A stretch of DNA of 27,332 bases from Micavibrio sp. UBA6929 (GCA_002448815.1 DKAJ01000007.1:107197-134528), one strand, 5' to 3'; shown: positions 8,250 through 17,639, numbered from the stretch's first letter. Notes: a model not told the origin generated them from the letters alone. Translations and numbers: made by a program.

Positions 8250-10217
8250 ATGTCTGATCCACTTTGGACACCCAATTTTAATCACCACACCCCTTTAATC
8301 TGTGACTTTATTGATTTGGTAAATGTGCGCTATGGCCAAAGCATTGCGCGTGATGATTTTCAGGCGCTGCACGCGTGGAGCGTTGATCAAAAAGCAGAAT
8401 TTTGGGATTTATTGTGGGATTTCTGCGGCGTCGAGGGCGACAAAGGTGCGCGCATTATTGCGCCAATTGATGACCCGCCATTTGCGCGTTTCTTCCCTGA
8501 TGGAAAATTAAGTTACGCCGAAAATATGCTGAGCTACTGGATTGACCACCCTGAGGAGCCTGCAATTATCCACCGCCATCAAGGCGGCGATGACCGCATC
8601 TTAACAGGACAAACATTATGCGACGCGGTCAGCGTTTGCGAACAAGCCTTGCGCCGCGCGGGCATTGGCAAAGGCGATGTCGTCAGTTTGTATCTGCCCA
8701 ATATTCCCGAAACAGATATTATTCTTTTGGCCGCCTCGAACATTGGCGCGATTTTATGTACCGCAGGCATGGAAATGGGCACTGATGACGTCATTGGGCG
8801 CTTTGGCGCCGCCGCGCCGAAGATCCTGTTTACCGCGCAAGGATATTCCTATGGTGATAAATGGATCGACCGCAGCGCCACAATCACAGCCATGGAAGAG
8901 CGCATCCCGTCGCTGGAGCGCGTAGTGTATTTTGATTTGCAAAATCATGGCATTGAGGGTGATTTCCTTGACGGCCTTGCGCCTAAGCCTTTGACCTTTA
9001 CCCGTCATGATTTTAATCATCCACTTTATATTTTGTTTTCTTCGGGTTCGACTGGCGTGCCGAAATGCTTCGTCCATGGCAGCGGCGGCATATTGCTCAA
9101 ACATTTATGCGAATATCAGCTCCACGCCGATGTGCAGGCAGGTGATCGTTCCTTTTTCCATGCGACGCCCAGCTGGATGATGTGGAACTGGGCGGCAAGC
9201 TCATTAGCTGTTGGCGCGGTTAACCTGAAATATACGGGCAATCCATTTTACCCTGATGCAGGCGCGCAACTGCGCTTTACCGCCGCGCATCACTGCACGC
9301 ATCATGGCACGGCTGCGCCTGTGATTATGGGCTGGCGCGATCAAGGGCTGAGCGTTAAAGACGATCTGGATTTATCTGATCTGCGCTGCGTGCTGTATAC
9401 GGGCGCTGTCCTGCCCGAGCAAGGTTTTACCTATCTGGATGAACACGTCAAAACAGGCATGCAAATTTTCGGCATTTCAGGCGGAACCGATATCGTTGGA
9501 TGCTTTATTTACGGTAATCCGATTACGCCTGTTTACGCGGGTGAAATTGCAGGCCCGACCTTGGGCATTGATCTGCAAATCTGGGATGATGATGGCGCGC
9601 CAGTCGGCGGCGAAGATGCTGGTGAGCTGGTTATTGTAGGGGAATTTCCTTCAATGCCGCTGTATTTCCTGGGGGATGATGGCACGCGCTACCGCGATGC
9701 GTATTACGATTTTTATGCCGATAAAGGCCATCAAGTCTGGCGTCACGGCGATACGGTCAAACGCACACACAATGGCCAGATTGTCATTATTGGGCGATCT
9801 GATGGAACGCTAAACCAAAATGGCGTGCGCATCGGCAGTATTGTGATCTATAATCAGCTTGAGCCCTTTAAAGAGCGCATCACAGGCGCGACAGCCGTAG
9901 ACTTCACCCGCCCCGATACCAAGCAAAGCATTACGGTTTTATTCTTGGCCATGCCGGATTACACCCAAGGCGTGCCCGAGGATCTGGTCAAAGCGATCAA
10001 AAGCGCGATCAGAAATAATGTCGGCCCCTATTCCGTGCCGAGCGAAATTATCGCCGCGCCAGATGTCCTGCGCACAAAAAATGGGAAGCTCGCCGAGGTT
10101 GTGACCAAAAAGATTTTGGCAGGCACACATATTCCAAACGCTGATCTTTACGGGGCGGATTTGGTGCGCTTTTATGAAGGCATTGCAACGGATCTGGCCG
10201 CGAAATACAGCGCCTAA
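8250..10217 (+). CDS. aacS: Acetoacetyl-CoA synthetase
   Basis: ATP-dependent acyl-CoA ligase of the ANL superfamily converting acetoacetate to acetoacetyl-CoA, feeding ketone-body or polyhydroxybutyrate metabolism. The 655 residues match the family length. Motifs in order: the N-terminal ACAS segment (WTPNFNHHTP; FARFFPDGKLSYAENML), the phosphate-binding loop FSSGSTGVPKCFVHG, the GGTDIVGCF adenine-site motif, the DAYYDFY/WRHGD segment, the GRSDGTLNQNGVRIG hinge, and the C-terminal lysine motif TKNGKLAE. The ATG has AAAAGG about 10 nt upstream. It is divergent from dsbD with a ~50-bp AT-rich gap that must hold both promoters. Confidence 0.95.
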   Translation: MSDPLWTPNFNHHTPLICDFIDLVNVRYGQSIARDDFQALHAWSVDQKAEFWDLLWDFCGVEGDKGARIIAPIDDPPFARFFPDGKLSYAENMLSYWIDHPEEPAIIHRHQGGDDRILTGQTLCDAVSVCEQALRRAGIGKGDVVSLYLPNIPETDIILLAASNIGAILCTAGMEMGTDDVIGRFGAAAPKILFTAQGYSYGDKWIDRSATITAMEERIPSLERVVYFDLQNHGIEGDFLDGLAPKPLTFTRHDFNHPLYILFSSGSTGVPKCFVHGSGGILLKHLCEYQLHADVQAGDRSFFHATPSWMMWNWAASSLAVGAVNLKYTGNPFYPDAGAQLRFTAAHHCTHHGTAAPVIMGWRDQGLSVKDDLDLSDLRCVLYTGAVLPEQGFTYLDEHVKTGMQIFGISGGTDIVGCFIYGNPITPVYAGEIAGPTLGIDLQIWDDDGAPVGGEDAGELVIVGEFPSMPLYFLGDDGTRYRDAYYDFYADKGHQVWRHGDTVKRTHNGQIVIIGRSDGTLNQNGVRIGSIVIYNQLEPFKERITGATAVDFTRPDTKQSITVLFLAMPDYTQGVPEDLVKAIKSAIRNNVGPYSVPSEIIAAPDVLRTKNGKLAEVVTKKILAGTHIPNADLYGADLVRFYEGIATDLAAKYSA

Positions 10218-10337
10218 ATAAAAAAGAAGTTGGAATTTATCCACAAGATCAGGCACAATGGTCTTTATTGACGCTGTTCGGCGTTGATTCTCTTTTTATT
10301 TCTTTTGCCGTCTTGGCACCTAACATCACTAAGTCTT

Positions 10338-11972
10338 ATGTTTAACTTCGCACGTTCTTTATCGAAATTTCGCGATCACGATTCGCCTAAATTGCCGCAA
10401 CCACTGGCAAAAACTATTGCCGCACATGCGCATGACACCCCTGCAACCGCGCCCATGACAAAGCCCAGCGCGCACAAAGCCAGCGCCCCTGCAGCCAAGC
10501 CTGACTTCACCCCGTTTATGCAGATGGCGTGTGAATTTATGATCATCAGCGATGGCCAAGGCCAGATTACATACGCGAATGATGCGCTGTATGATGTGAT
10601 GATGTTAGAGCCCGCACAAAAAGAGGCCCTTTCCTTTTTAAAGATCTTCCACGAGGAAGACCGCCCGCATATTCGCAACACGATCCAAACAATGCGCCTG
10701 TCTGCCGATGATATGGACAAGCCCGAAATGGACTTTGAAGCGCGCCTTGCCAGTAATGATGGTCAGGATCATTGGGTCATGTGGCAGGTACGCGGCGAAG
10801 GTGATCTGACCTATTGCACAGGGCGCGATATCACCGACAATAAATCACAGCGCGATCAAATTTCAAAAAGCGAAGAGCAACTTGTCCAAGCTGAATCCAT
10901 CGGACGTTTTGGACGGTGGCAGTGGACAATCGGCCAAGAGGAATTTGAGTGGTCAGATGAGCTGTTCCGTATTTTCGGCCTCAGCGCAGATGACTTTACG
11001 CCGACAATTCAAAATATTTACGCCATGGTGCACGAAGATGATCAGGACCGCATGGATCAAACCTTCCAGCGCGCCGTGATCAACCAAAACCATTTTGACG
11101 TTGATTTTTGTATTCAACGCCCTGATGGGGAGCAACGCTTTATTCGCTGTGAAGGGCGCTGCAAAAGCAATCACGACGGCGAAGTGATTACGCTGTATGG
11201 CATTATGCAAGATATGAGCGAGCGCATCATCTATGAAAACGAGCTACGCTCCGCCAAAGAAGACGCGGAAAAAGCCTGCGCCGCGCGCACACAGTTCCTC
11301 GCGAATATGAGCCACGAACTGCGCACGCCGCTTAATGCGATTATCGGTTTTTCTGAAATGATCGAAAGCGAAGTTCTCGGCCCTGCGGGTAACCCGAAAT
11401 ATCCTGAATATGGCACGCATATCCGCCAAAGCGGTGCGCATTTGCTGGATTTAATTGGCGATATTTTGGATATGGCAAAAATTGAGGCCGGCAAATACGA
11501 TCTGGATACCGAAGACGTGAACATGCATGATCTGCTGACCAATGCCATGACAATGATCAGACCGCGCGCCGATGAAAAGCATCTGACAATCACGCAAGAC
11601 GGCACATTCCGCGATGATTTGGTGATGCAATTAGATCGCCGCGCTTGTTTGCAGGTGATGCTGAATATTTTATCGAACGCGGTAAAATTCACACCAGAAA
11701 ACGGGCATATTGCGCTGCGCTGTGAAGAGCATAATCATTCCATCGCTATGACGATCAGTGATAATGGCATTGGCATTCCTGCGACTAAGCTGGCCTCGAT
11801 CACGAACCCGTTCGAGCAAGTTTCCTCGCACTATACCCGCGACCACGAGGGATCTGGCCTTGGCCTTGCCATCACGAAAGAGCTGGTTGAGCTGCATGGC
11901 GGGACGCTGAAAATTAAATCTCAAATTGATGTTGGCACGGATGTGACCATTACATTGCCTTTGTCATCATAA
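10338..11972 (+). CDS. PAS-domain sensor histidine kinase, soluble
   Basis: Hybrid-less histidine kinase of a two-component system. I start it at ATG 10338 because upstream in-frame starts are TTG and precede an unlikely hydrophobic leader; this gives 544 residues. A basic, Pro/Ala-rich N-terminus leads to PAS domain 1 (~residues 60-175), PAS domain 2 with a PAC motif (~185-310; YGIMQDMSERI), HisKA with the phosphorylated His at 326 (SHELRTPLNAIIGF) and HATPase_c (N box NILSNAVKFTP, G1 DNGIGIP, G2 GSGLGLAITKE). No transmembrane segment is seen, so it probably senses a cytoplasmic cue. No response regulator is adjacent, so the partner is elsewhere. The ligand is unknown. Confidence 0.9.
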   Translation: MFNFARSLSKFRDHDSPKLPQPLAKTIAAHAHDTPATAPMTKPSAHKASAPAAKPDFTPFMQMACEFMIISDGQGQITYANDALYDVMMLEPAQKEALSFLKIFHEEDRPHIRNTIQTMRLSADDMDKPEMDFEARLASNDGQDHWVMWQVRGEGDLTYCTGRDITDNKSQRDQISKSEEQLVQAESIGRFGRWQWTIGQEEFEWSDELFRIFGLSADDFTPTIQNIYAMVHEDDQDRMDQTFQRAVINQNHFDVDFCIQRPDGEQRFIRCEGRCKSNHDGEVITLYGIMQDMSERIIYENELRSAKEDAEKACAARTQFLANMSHELRTPLNAIIGFSEMIESEVLGPAGNPKYPEYGTHIRQSGAHLLDLIGDILDMAKIEAGKYDLDTEDVNMHDLLTNAMTMIRPRADEKHLTITQDGTFRDDLVMQLDRRACLQVMLNILSNAVKFTPENGHIALRCEEHNHSIAMTISDNGIGIPATKLASITNPFEQVSSHYTRDHEGSGLGLAITKELVELHGGTLKIKSQIDVGTDVTITLPLSS

Positions 11973-11991
11973 TGTGCCATACCAAGGCCTT

Positions 11992-13935
11992 ATGAGAATA
12001 CGGCATTTTATTGGATCTATTTTACTATGCCTTGGGATCGCGCTGAGCCTTACCCACGCCCGCGCCATGACCCCAGATATGCCGCGCCTTGAGATGCGTG
12101 ATTTTGGCCAAATGCCTATTTTGCATGACGGGCGGATTAAGCCTCTGGACAGTTTTGCCCGCGCCAAGAAAAAGTACTTTTCCGGCAATGATAAAGATGC
12201 GCTGCTTTGGCTGCGTGATACTGTTTTCAATCCGGCGCTGGCGGAAACATTTCCGATTATCAAAATCACAAATCCAGACAGTTTAAATATGCTGGAGCTT
12301 CCGCGCCGCGCGGATCGCTTGTATTCCTATCAAGAGGTCAATAAGGCCTTGATGGCGCATGCACAAAGCGTGCAATCCATTTTGGATATGCCGCAAAAAG
12401 ATTGGACACAGGCGCAGGCCGACATCGCCTTGATCCAGCAAAAAATTGTTGATCTCAGTGACCTTTTGGCTTCGCTTAGTCTTATCCTCCCCTTATCGGC
12501 GCACATCCCCGCGATCGAAGGTGACGCCGCGCAAGGCGCAGATGCCCTGCCCGATAGTCTGCGCGCACTGGCGGGTCGCAATCTGACCTATTGGGATACG
12601 CTGGCCGCGCAAGATGATCTGTATTTATATGTCCAGAATATGGCCAAAAAACAAGGCAGCGCCATTGAAGGGTACAGCCCGCTTGAGCAAGCCTTTGTGC
12701 ATCTGGCCTTTTCATTGGACAGTCTGCGTCTGAACGCACAAATCAGCCGCACATTGCGCATTTTCCCTGCCCCAAAGGGTGCGCAAGACACGCCGCTGAT
12801 TTCGCCATGGACGGCGGCCATGAACGGCTATGATGATGCGCGGACACTTGGGCATATTGCACTATGGCGCGATTTAGCGCAGGCCTACCATAGCGGCGAT
12901 CACAGCGCATGGAACGCCAGCAGCGCATCCCTGCGCAATCAGGTCATGCAGGCCACTGGCGATCATGTCCGTGCGCGCGCGCTGCATCTGGAATATATCG
13001 CGGCACAATTCAAACCCGTTCAGGTCAGCGCTGTTTTATATGCGCTGGCGCTTGGGATGCTGGGCGGCGCGGCATTGATCGCACATTTACGACCGCAAAG
13101 CGCAGGGGTGCCCGCGATACTGCGCGGCGGGGCGATCACATCCCTGATCATTGGGGCGATTATTCATTGTTGCACTTTGGCCGTGCGCGTCTATGTTTTG
13201 CAGCGCCCACCTGTCAGCACCTTATTTGAATCCATTCTTTTTGTCGGCGCGATGAGCGTCCTTTGCGGGCTTTGGCTTTACCGCAATGATGGCAAGGCGT
13301 TTTGGCTTGCGTGTGCAGGCATTTTGGGCGTGATTTTAAATATCCTTGCCCTGTCACATAACCAAGACGGTGATAGTATGCTGATGCTTAGCGCCGTTTT
13401 GAATACGAATTTCTGGCTGGCGACGCATGTGATTTGCATCACGGTGGGCTATGGTTTTTGCGTTTTAACCAGCGCACTGGCGCATTATATTCTTGGCCGT
13501 CATGCCCTTGGCGGCACAGTGCCAAAACAGGATCATTACCAAAAAGTTTTACATGCGCTGGCGCTGATATCGCTCCTGTTTGCGGCGGTTGGTACGATTT
13601 TGGGCGGCGTTTGGGCTGACCAATCATGGGGACGCTTTTGGGGATGGGACCCGAAAGAAAATGGCGCCTTGCTGATTGTGTTATGGCTGGTCTGGGTTTT
13701 ACATGGCCGCATCAGCGGACAAATGCGCACGACGGCGGTGACATCGGGGCTGGCCTATCTGGGCGTGGTAACGGCGCTGTCATGGTTTGGCGTGAATTTG
13801 CTGAATGTCGGTTTGCACAGCTATGGCTTTACGCAAGGGCTTGCAGGGTCACTGGCCTTGTTTGTCGCGCTTGAGAGCTTATATATTGGCTGGGCCTGGT
13901 ATAAAATTACTCACCACACACAGAAGGTTTCGTAA
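11992..13935 (+). CDS. ccsA: System II cytochrome c assembly protein CcsA-like
   Basis: Membrane protein predicted to bind and present heme for covalent attachment to apocytochrome c outside the inner membrane. I choose ATG 11992 (AAGG just upstream) over GTG 11974, giving 647 residues with a signal or anchor segment. The N-terminal ~340 residues are soluble and contain ILHDGRIKPLDSFAR, a motif of the CcsA half of fused CcsBA-type proteins. A polytopic C-terminal domain with about eight helices follows, carrying the heme-handling WWD motif (WGRFWGWDPKENGA, residues ~546-560) and conserved histidines in hydrophobic stretches. No ResB/CcsB domain is visible here. It is 7 bp upstream of tlpA, a thiol reductant suited to keeping CxxCH apocytochrome reduced. 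Confidence 0.8.
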   Translation: MRIRHFIGSILLCLGIALSLTHARAMTPDMPRLEMRDFGQMPILHDGRIKPLDSFARAKKKYFSGNDKDALLWLRDTVFNPALAETFPIIKITNPDSLNMLELPRRADRLYSYQEVNKALMAHAQSVQSILDMPQKDWTQAQADIALIQQKIVDLSDLLASLSLILPLSAHIPAIEGDAAQGADALPDSLRALAGRNLTYWDTLAAQDDLYLYVQNMAKKQGSAIEGYSPLEQAFVHLAFSLDSLRLNAQISRTLRIFPAPKGAQDTPLISPWTAAMNGYDDARTLGHIALWRDLAQAYHSGDHSAWNASSASLRNQVMQATGDHVRARALHLEYIAAQFKPVQVSAVLYALALGMLGGAALIAHLRPQSAGVPAILRGGAITSLIIGAIIHCCTLAVRVYVLQRPPVSTLFESILFVGAMSVLCGLWLYRNDGKAFWLACAGILGVILNILALSHNQDGDSMLMLSAVLNTNFWLATHVICITVGYGFCVLTSALAHYILGRHALGGTVPKQDHYQKVLHALALISLLFAAVGTILGGVWADQSWGRFWGWDPKENGALLIVLWLVWVLHGRISGQMRTTAVTSGLAYLGVVTALSWFGVNLLNVGLHSYGFTQGLAGSLALFVALESLYIGWAWYKITHHTQKVS

Positions 13936-13942
13936 CGGATTG

Positions 13943-14491
13943 ATGCGCATTAAAATTCTTATTATTGGTTTTACAGTTTTATGCGGTTTGGGTTTTGCCA
14001 TGTGGGATGTTGTGCGCACCCCTGCGCCATCTGGTCAGGCAAGCGTTCTGCCCTCCGCCAGCGCGCCGCTTGAGGATTTCACCTTTACCGATTACAAGGG
14101 CGGCCAGCACACATTATATGATTTTAAGGGCAAGCATGTCTTGATTAATTTATGGGCAACATGGTGCGCACCATGCGTGGCCGAATTTCCTGATTTGCTG
14201 CATATCGCCGATCAGCGCAGCGATGATTTGGTTTTAATCGCGATCTCTATTGATAACGACACCGATGTGATTGAGCGCTTTTTTAAAAAGCTGCCCGATG
14301 CGGCGCAAACGCAAATCACCCTTGATAATGTTTATATTGCGCATGATCCGCTCATGAAAATTACAGGCAGTGTCTTTCAGGCAACCCGCTACCCCGAGAG
14401 TTATTTACTGACGCCTGATATGGCGATTGTGCGGAAAATCTCTGGCGCATTGACAGGCGACGATATTCAGTCTTTATTAGCAGACAAATAA
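13943..14491 (+). CDS. TlpA/ResA-like thiol:disulfide oxidoreductase
   Basis: Membrane-anchored periplasmic thioredoxin-fold reductase. The start is ATG 13943, since upstream in-frame codons overlap ccsA; this gives 182 residues. One N-terminal hydrophobic anchor (~4-22) is followed by a redoxin domain with WCAPC (C75, C78) in the context LINLWATWCAPC, and a proline in TRYPESYLL near the expected cis-Pro loop. It lies 7 bp after ccsA in a clear operon. It probably reduces apocytochrome c heme-binding cysteines (ResA/CcsX role), with electrons likely supplied by the DsbD/ScsB-type protein encoded at 6012-8198. Confidence 0.88.
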   Translation: MRIKILIIGFTVLCGLGFAMWDVVRTPAPSGQASVLPSASAPLEDFTFTDYKGGQHTLYDFKGKHVLINLWATWCAPCVAEFPDLLHIADQRSDDLVLIAISIDNDTDVIERFFKKLPDAAQTQITLDNVYIAHDPLMKITGSVFQATRYPESYLLTPDMAIVRKISGALTGDDIQSLLADK

Positions 14492-14532
14492 TTTTATTTA
14501 TCGATTTATAGTATAAGAAAGAGGCTTCGATT

Positions 14533-15270
14533 ATGTTTGATCTTACTGGAAAAACAGCTTTGGTAACTGGCGCAACTGGCGGCATTGGCGGCGCGATCGC
14601 AAAGGCTTTGCACGGTGCAGGCGCAACAGTTGGCATTTCCGGACGTAACGAATCGAAACTCGAAACTTTAAAAAATGAACTTGGCGAGCGCGTTTTTGTT
14701 TTGCCTGCTGATCTGTCTGATCCTGAAGGCGGCGTTGCCTTGATCAAAGAAGCCGAAGCAGCCATGGGTCAAATTGATATTTTGGTGAATAACGCAGGCC
14801 TAACGCGCGATAACCTGTCTATGCGTATGAAAGATGAAGAATGGCAAGACGTCATCGATGTGAACATGACTGCGACCTTTAAAATGGCCAAAGCCGTCCA
14901 GCGCGGCATGATGAAGCGCCGCACAGGCCGCATCATCAACATCGCCAGCGTCGTTGGCGTCACAGGCAACCCTGGTCAGTGTAACTATGTTGCATCAAAG
15001 GCCGGCATGATCGGGTGGAGCAAAGCCATGGCACAAGAAGTCGCCAGCCGCGGCATCACTGTCAACTGCGTTGCGCCAGGTTTTATCGCAACGCCAATGA
15101 CAGATGTCCTTACAGACGATCAGAAAGAGCGCATCAATAGCGGCATTCCTGCAGGGCGCATGGGCTCGGCCGACGACATCGCGGCAGCCGCACTTTACCT
15201 TGCATCTAACGAAGCGGCTTACGTAACAGGCCACACTGTGCATGTAAATGGCGGCATGGCGATGATTTAA
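14533..15270 (+). CDS. fabG: 3-oxoacyl-[acyl-carrier-protein] reductase
   Basis: NADPH-dependent short-chain dehydrogenase that reduces 3-oxoacyl-ACP in fatty-acid elongation. The 245 residues match FabG length. The Rossmann glycine motif is TGATGGIG, NNAG is present, and the catalytic triad is S139, Y152 and K156 (SVVGVTGNPGQCNYVASKAG). The C-terminal YVTGHTVHVNGGMAM is typical of FabG. A GAGG ribosome site precedes the ATG. The usual partner acpP does not follow; tRNA-Trp and then the island come next. Confidence 0.95.
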   Translation: MFDLTGKTALVTGATGGIGGAIAKALHGAGATVGISGRNESKLETLKNELGERVFVLPADLSDPEGGVALIKEAEAAMGQIDILVNNAGLTRDNLSMRMKDEEWQDVIDVNMTATFKMAKAVQRGMMKRRTGRIINIASVVGVTGNPGQCNYVASKAGMIGWSKAMAQEVASRGITVNCVAPGFIATPMTDVLTDDQKERINSGIPAGRMGSADDIAAAALYLASNEAAYVTGHTVHVNGGMAMI

Positions 15271-15314
15271 CCTTGCCTTTTGCAAAGTTATCATTTAGAA
15301 AGTCTCCATCTTTT

Positions 15315-15390
15315 AGGGGTATAGCTCAGCTGGTAGAGCGACGGTCTCCAAAACCGTAGGTCGCGGGTTCAAGTCCTGCTGCCCCTGCCA
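15315..15390 (+). tRNA. tRNA-Trp (anticodon CCA)
   Basis: Complete 76-nt cloverleaf. The acceptor stem AGGGGTA pairs with TGCCCCT with one G-U pair. The D arm is GCTCAGCTGGTAGAGC. The anticodon stem ACGGT/ACCGT holds loop CTCCAAA with anticodon CCA, and the T arm is GCGGG/CCTGC. The 3' CCA is encoded. Its 3' half is the integration site of the island, and the copy at the other end differs at three positions in the T arm. Confidence 0.96.
15345..15390 (+). repeat. attL: tRNA-Trp 3' half, left island boundary
   Basis: 46-bp segment from the anticodon loop to the CCA end, repeated in the same orientation at 25682-25727 with 43/46 identity. The first 26 bp are identical. Such repeats mark tyrosine-integrase insertion in tRNA genes. 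The adjacent integrase supports this as the left end. Confidence 0.9.
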
Positions 15391-15413
15391 CTTTCCAAGG
15401 TTTAAGCGAGACC

Positions 15414-15434
15414 ATGGCACACTGGTGGCACAGT
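15414..15434 (+). repeat. Arm-type site 1 (paired TGGCACA)
   Basis: Two direct TGGCACA copies 11 bp apart (pattern TGGCACACTNNTGGCACA). The same pattern occurs at 15511-15530 (inverted) and 25545-25566. Position inside both island ends suggests integrase or excisionase arm-binding sites. Confidence 0.6.
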
Positions 15435-15481
15435 TTGGAAAAACTGCTCAAATAAAATTCGAAAGAGAAAATGCGACACAG

Positions 15482-15498
15482 TTCTTGTTTGGCAAGAA
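15482..15498. promoter_or_regulatory. Dyad upstream of integrase
   Basis: TTCTTG and CAAGAA separated by 5 bp form a perfect inverted repeat about 140 bp before the integrase start, between two arm-type sites. It may bind a regulator controlling the integrase. No firm promoter was assigned. Confidence 0.35.
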
Positions 15499-15510
15499 TT
15501 AATGGTAATT

Positions 15511-15530
15511 TGTGCCATGAGTGTGCCGCA
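15511..15530 (-). repeat. Arm-type site 2 (paired TGGCACA, inverted)
   Basis: The reverse complement matches the right-end site at 25545-25566 in 19 of 20 positions, including both TGGCACA copies and their 11-bp spacing. Likely integrase arm site. Confidence 0.6.
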
Positions 15531-15638
15531 CTCTTGCACTTAAATTTCAAACCATTGTTTTTGCTAAGCAATTTTAAATTGACCCACGGTTTAGACATCC
15601 GTGGATCGCATTTTTGATTGAGAAAAGGAGTGAAAACA

Positions 15639-16730
15639 ATGGCATCAATTCAAAAGAGAAAAGCACCATCAGGAGAGGTTTCTTATCGCGTCCAGGTGCG
15701 CTTAAAAGGACACCCAGAGGCCAGAGCAACATTCAAACGTCTTACTGATGCAAGAATGTGGGCGCAGTCCACCGAAGCCGCCATGCGTGAGCGGCGTTAT
15801 TTCAAAACATCTGTCTCGCAGAAGCATACAGTCGCCGAGATGATTGACCGTTACATTGATAAGCTGAAACGAGAACGACCTAAGCGATACAAAGACACTG
15901 CCACTACTCTAAACTGGTGGAAGCAGAATTTGGGTTATTGTGTACTGGCAGATTTGAGCCGATCCGTTATCACGGACAAAATTGACCTAATCGCAAAGCG
16001 GACAGTCGAGCGTATTGATAAAGAAACAGGCATAAAAAGACCTGTTCCTATCAGTGCATCACGAGTTAACCGCTATATCGCTGTTATGAGCCATGTTTGC
16101 ACTATTGCTACAAATGAGTGGGAATGGCTGGAAGACAACCCTTTCCGTAAAATAAAGAAATTACAGGAACCCAGAGGGCGTGTCAGATTCCTAAGCGATG
16201 AAGAGCGTAATTCACTTTTAAAAGCCTGTAAAAATGCGCCCTATCCTCATACCTATTTGATAATCGTGTTAGCGATCAGCACCGGAATGAGAAAGAGTGA
16301 AATACTCAATATCCGGTGGCGTGATGTGGACTTGGACAAAGGAAAAATTATTCTGCATGAGACGAAAAACAAAGAGCGGCGAGTTGTTCCTCTTACAGGT
16401 CATGCTTTGTCATTAGTGTGTGAGCATAGAAAGATCAGACGAATTGATACTGATATGCTCTTCCCTTCTCAAAGAGGTGATAAAGCCTATGAAATTAAAA
16501 GAAGTTGGGAAGGCGCACTGAAAGAGGCTGGTATTGAGGATTTTAGATTTCACGATCTTCGCCATAGTGCGGCCTCTTATTTGGCGATGAATGGAGCATC
16601 TCTAGCGGAAATAGCCGAAGTCTTGGGTCATAAAACCCTAGCGATGGTTAAACGCTATGCCCATTTATCGGACGCTCACACAAGTTCAGTCGTAAACAGC
16701 ATGAATGAAAAGGTTTTTGGCAATGTATGA
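15639..16730 (+). CDS. Tyrosine site-specific integrase
   Basis: Catalyses integration and excision of the island at tRNA-Trp. The start is ATG 15639, with AAGGAG 8 nt upstream; the longer frame from TTG 15618 has no such site. The 363 residues comprise an N-terminal arm-binding segment, a core-binding SAM-like domain (~residues 60-170) and a C-terminal catalytic domain. The catalytic residues are visible: R218 in STGMRKSEIL, H305 and R308 in FHDLRHSAAS, H331 in LGHKTL and nucleophile Y340 in KRYAHLS. It reads away from the tRNA, the usual arrangement for tRNA-targeted islands. The next gene overlaps its stop codon. Confidence 0.95.
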   Translation: MASIQKRKAPSGEVSYRVQVRLKGHPEARATFKRLTDARMWAQSTEAAMRERRYFKTSVSQKHTVAEMIDRYIDKLKRERPKRYKDTATTLNWWKQNLGYCVLADLSRSVITDKIDLIAKRTVERIDKETGIKRPVPISASRVNRYIAVMSHVCTIATNEWEWLEDNPFRKIKKLQEPRGRVRFLSDEERNSLLKACKNAPYPHTYLIIVLAISTGMRKSEILNIRWRDVDLDKGKIILHETKNKERRVVPLTGHALSLVCEHRKIRRIDTDMLFPSQRGDKAYEIKRSWEGALKEAGIEDFRFHDLRHSAASYLAMNGASLAEIAEVLGHKTLAMVKRYAHLSDAHTSSVVNSMNEKVFGNV

Positions 16731-17553
16731 TGAATATTCAAATGAAAAACATGATATGTGCATATCGAGTCTTTCTCGACATGCTGAAATACGTGCGGCT
16801 CAGCAGGTTTTTACTGAAACCTTTAATGAGATTCCCTCTACCAAAAAGCGGGAAATAAGATCAAATCTCAATCGAATATTCGGGTTGTGGCAAGAACAGC
16901 AGGGTGTATATCCTCCAAGGCCGCATAAACTTGTCCGTACGGCTCGTAGTTTATTACATGGTGAAGATTATCCTGCTCCTCAGAGTTATAGGGAGTATAT
17001 TTTAAATGTATCTGAAAAAGAAAAGAGTCTCATCAAGCCCTGGGAGTGCGATGAAGGTGCAAGGTCAGCCGCCGATCTTTTGTACAAGTTGTTTGCCGAA
17101 AATTATGAACCTTTACAGCATTATCTGAATGACAAAAAGTCGCCCAGGTTTGACCATGTGCTGTCGGTAGCGATAGCAATATCTATTAAAGCCAACCCTG
17201 AAAATGAGCCGTTAATGATGGCTTATTGGGGTGTGAAGTTAGTTGGAATAAGAGAAGAAATACAAAAGTCATTAGTTGAAAAATCAAAACTCTTATTAAG
17301 CAAAGAGAAAAATAGAGTAGAAGGTCGAGTAAATCGAGCGATACTACAAAAAGCAGAGGCTAAAAAGCGTATAAAAAAGGCTCTTATAAAATTTGCCAAA
17401 AGCGAAAGTGGTCTCCCTAAACCCTTACACGAATCTTTGGCAAAAGAGGCTGGTATAGGACGTCCTAGCGTAACTAGATATCTTCAGTCTATGAGAAAAG
17501 ATGATGATGAAATTAGAAAAATACTGAGCCTCTCACGCAAAAAATGTTCCTGA
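16723..17553 (+). CDS. Hypothetical protein with possible C-terminal HTH
   Basis: Not recognised as a named family. I start it at ATG 16723, with AAAAGG upstream inside the integrase gene; it overlaps the integrase stop by 8 bp, so the two are probably translationally coupled. This gives 276 residues. The middle is helical and Lys/Glu-rich (~180-230, likely coiled coil). Near the C-terminus, HESLAKEAGIGRPSVTRYL reads like a helix-turn-helix, suggesting DNA binding. Coupling to the integrase suggests a role in element control or excision, but that is inference. Base use is AT-rich, like the rest of the island. Confidence 0.75.
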   Translation: MYDEYSNEKHDMCISSLSRHAEIRAAQQVFTETFNEIPSTKKREIRSNLNRIFGLWQEQQGVYPPRPHKLVRTARSLLHGEDYPAPQSYREYILNVSEKEKSLIKPWECDEGARSAADLLYKLFAENYEPLQHYLNDKKSPRFDHVLSVAIAISIKANPENEPLMMAYWGVKLVGIREEIQKSLVEKSKLLLSKEKNRVEGRVNRAILQKAEAKKRIKKALIKFAKSESGLPKPLHESLAKEAGIGRPSVTRYLQSMRKDDDEIRKILSLSRKKCS

Positions 17554-17639
17554 CTTAAACAAGAACACAAACTCAGTGTTTTCTATGGTTTATTTAAATC
17601 GGGACAACAAAACCCAGCAAATAAACACAAGGAAACAAA

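Noticed and set aside
10284..10337. Upstream extension of the histidine kinase from TTG, giving a hydrophobic leader
   Set aside because: Rare start codon without ribosome site and a leader too short and Pro-interrupted for a sensor anchor; ATG 10338 is preferred.
13805..13942. N-terminal extension of the TlpA-like gene inside ccsA
   Set aside because: The extra 46 residues overlap CcsA coding in another frame and would hide the membrane anchor; ATG 13943 follows the ccsA stop by 7 bp.
15326..15598. Minus-strand 90-aa frame ending AAGLEPATYGFGDRRSTS
   Set aside because: Its C-terminal part is translated antisense tRNA-Trp, and the rest is the integrase upstream region with arm sites.
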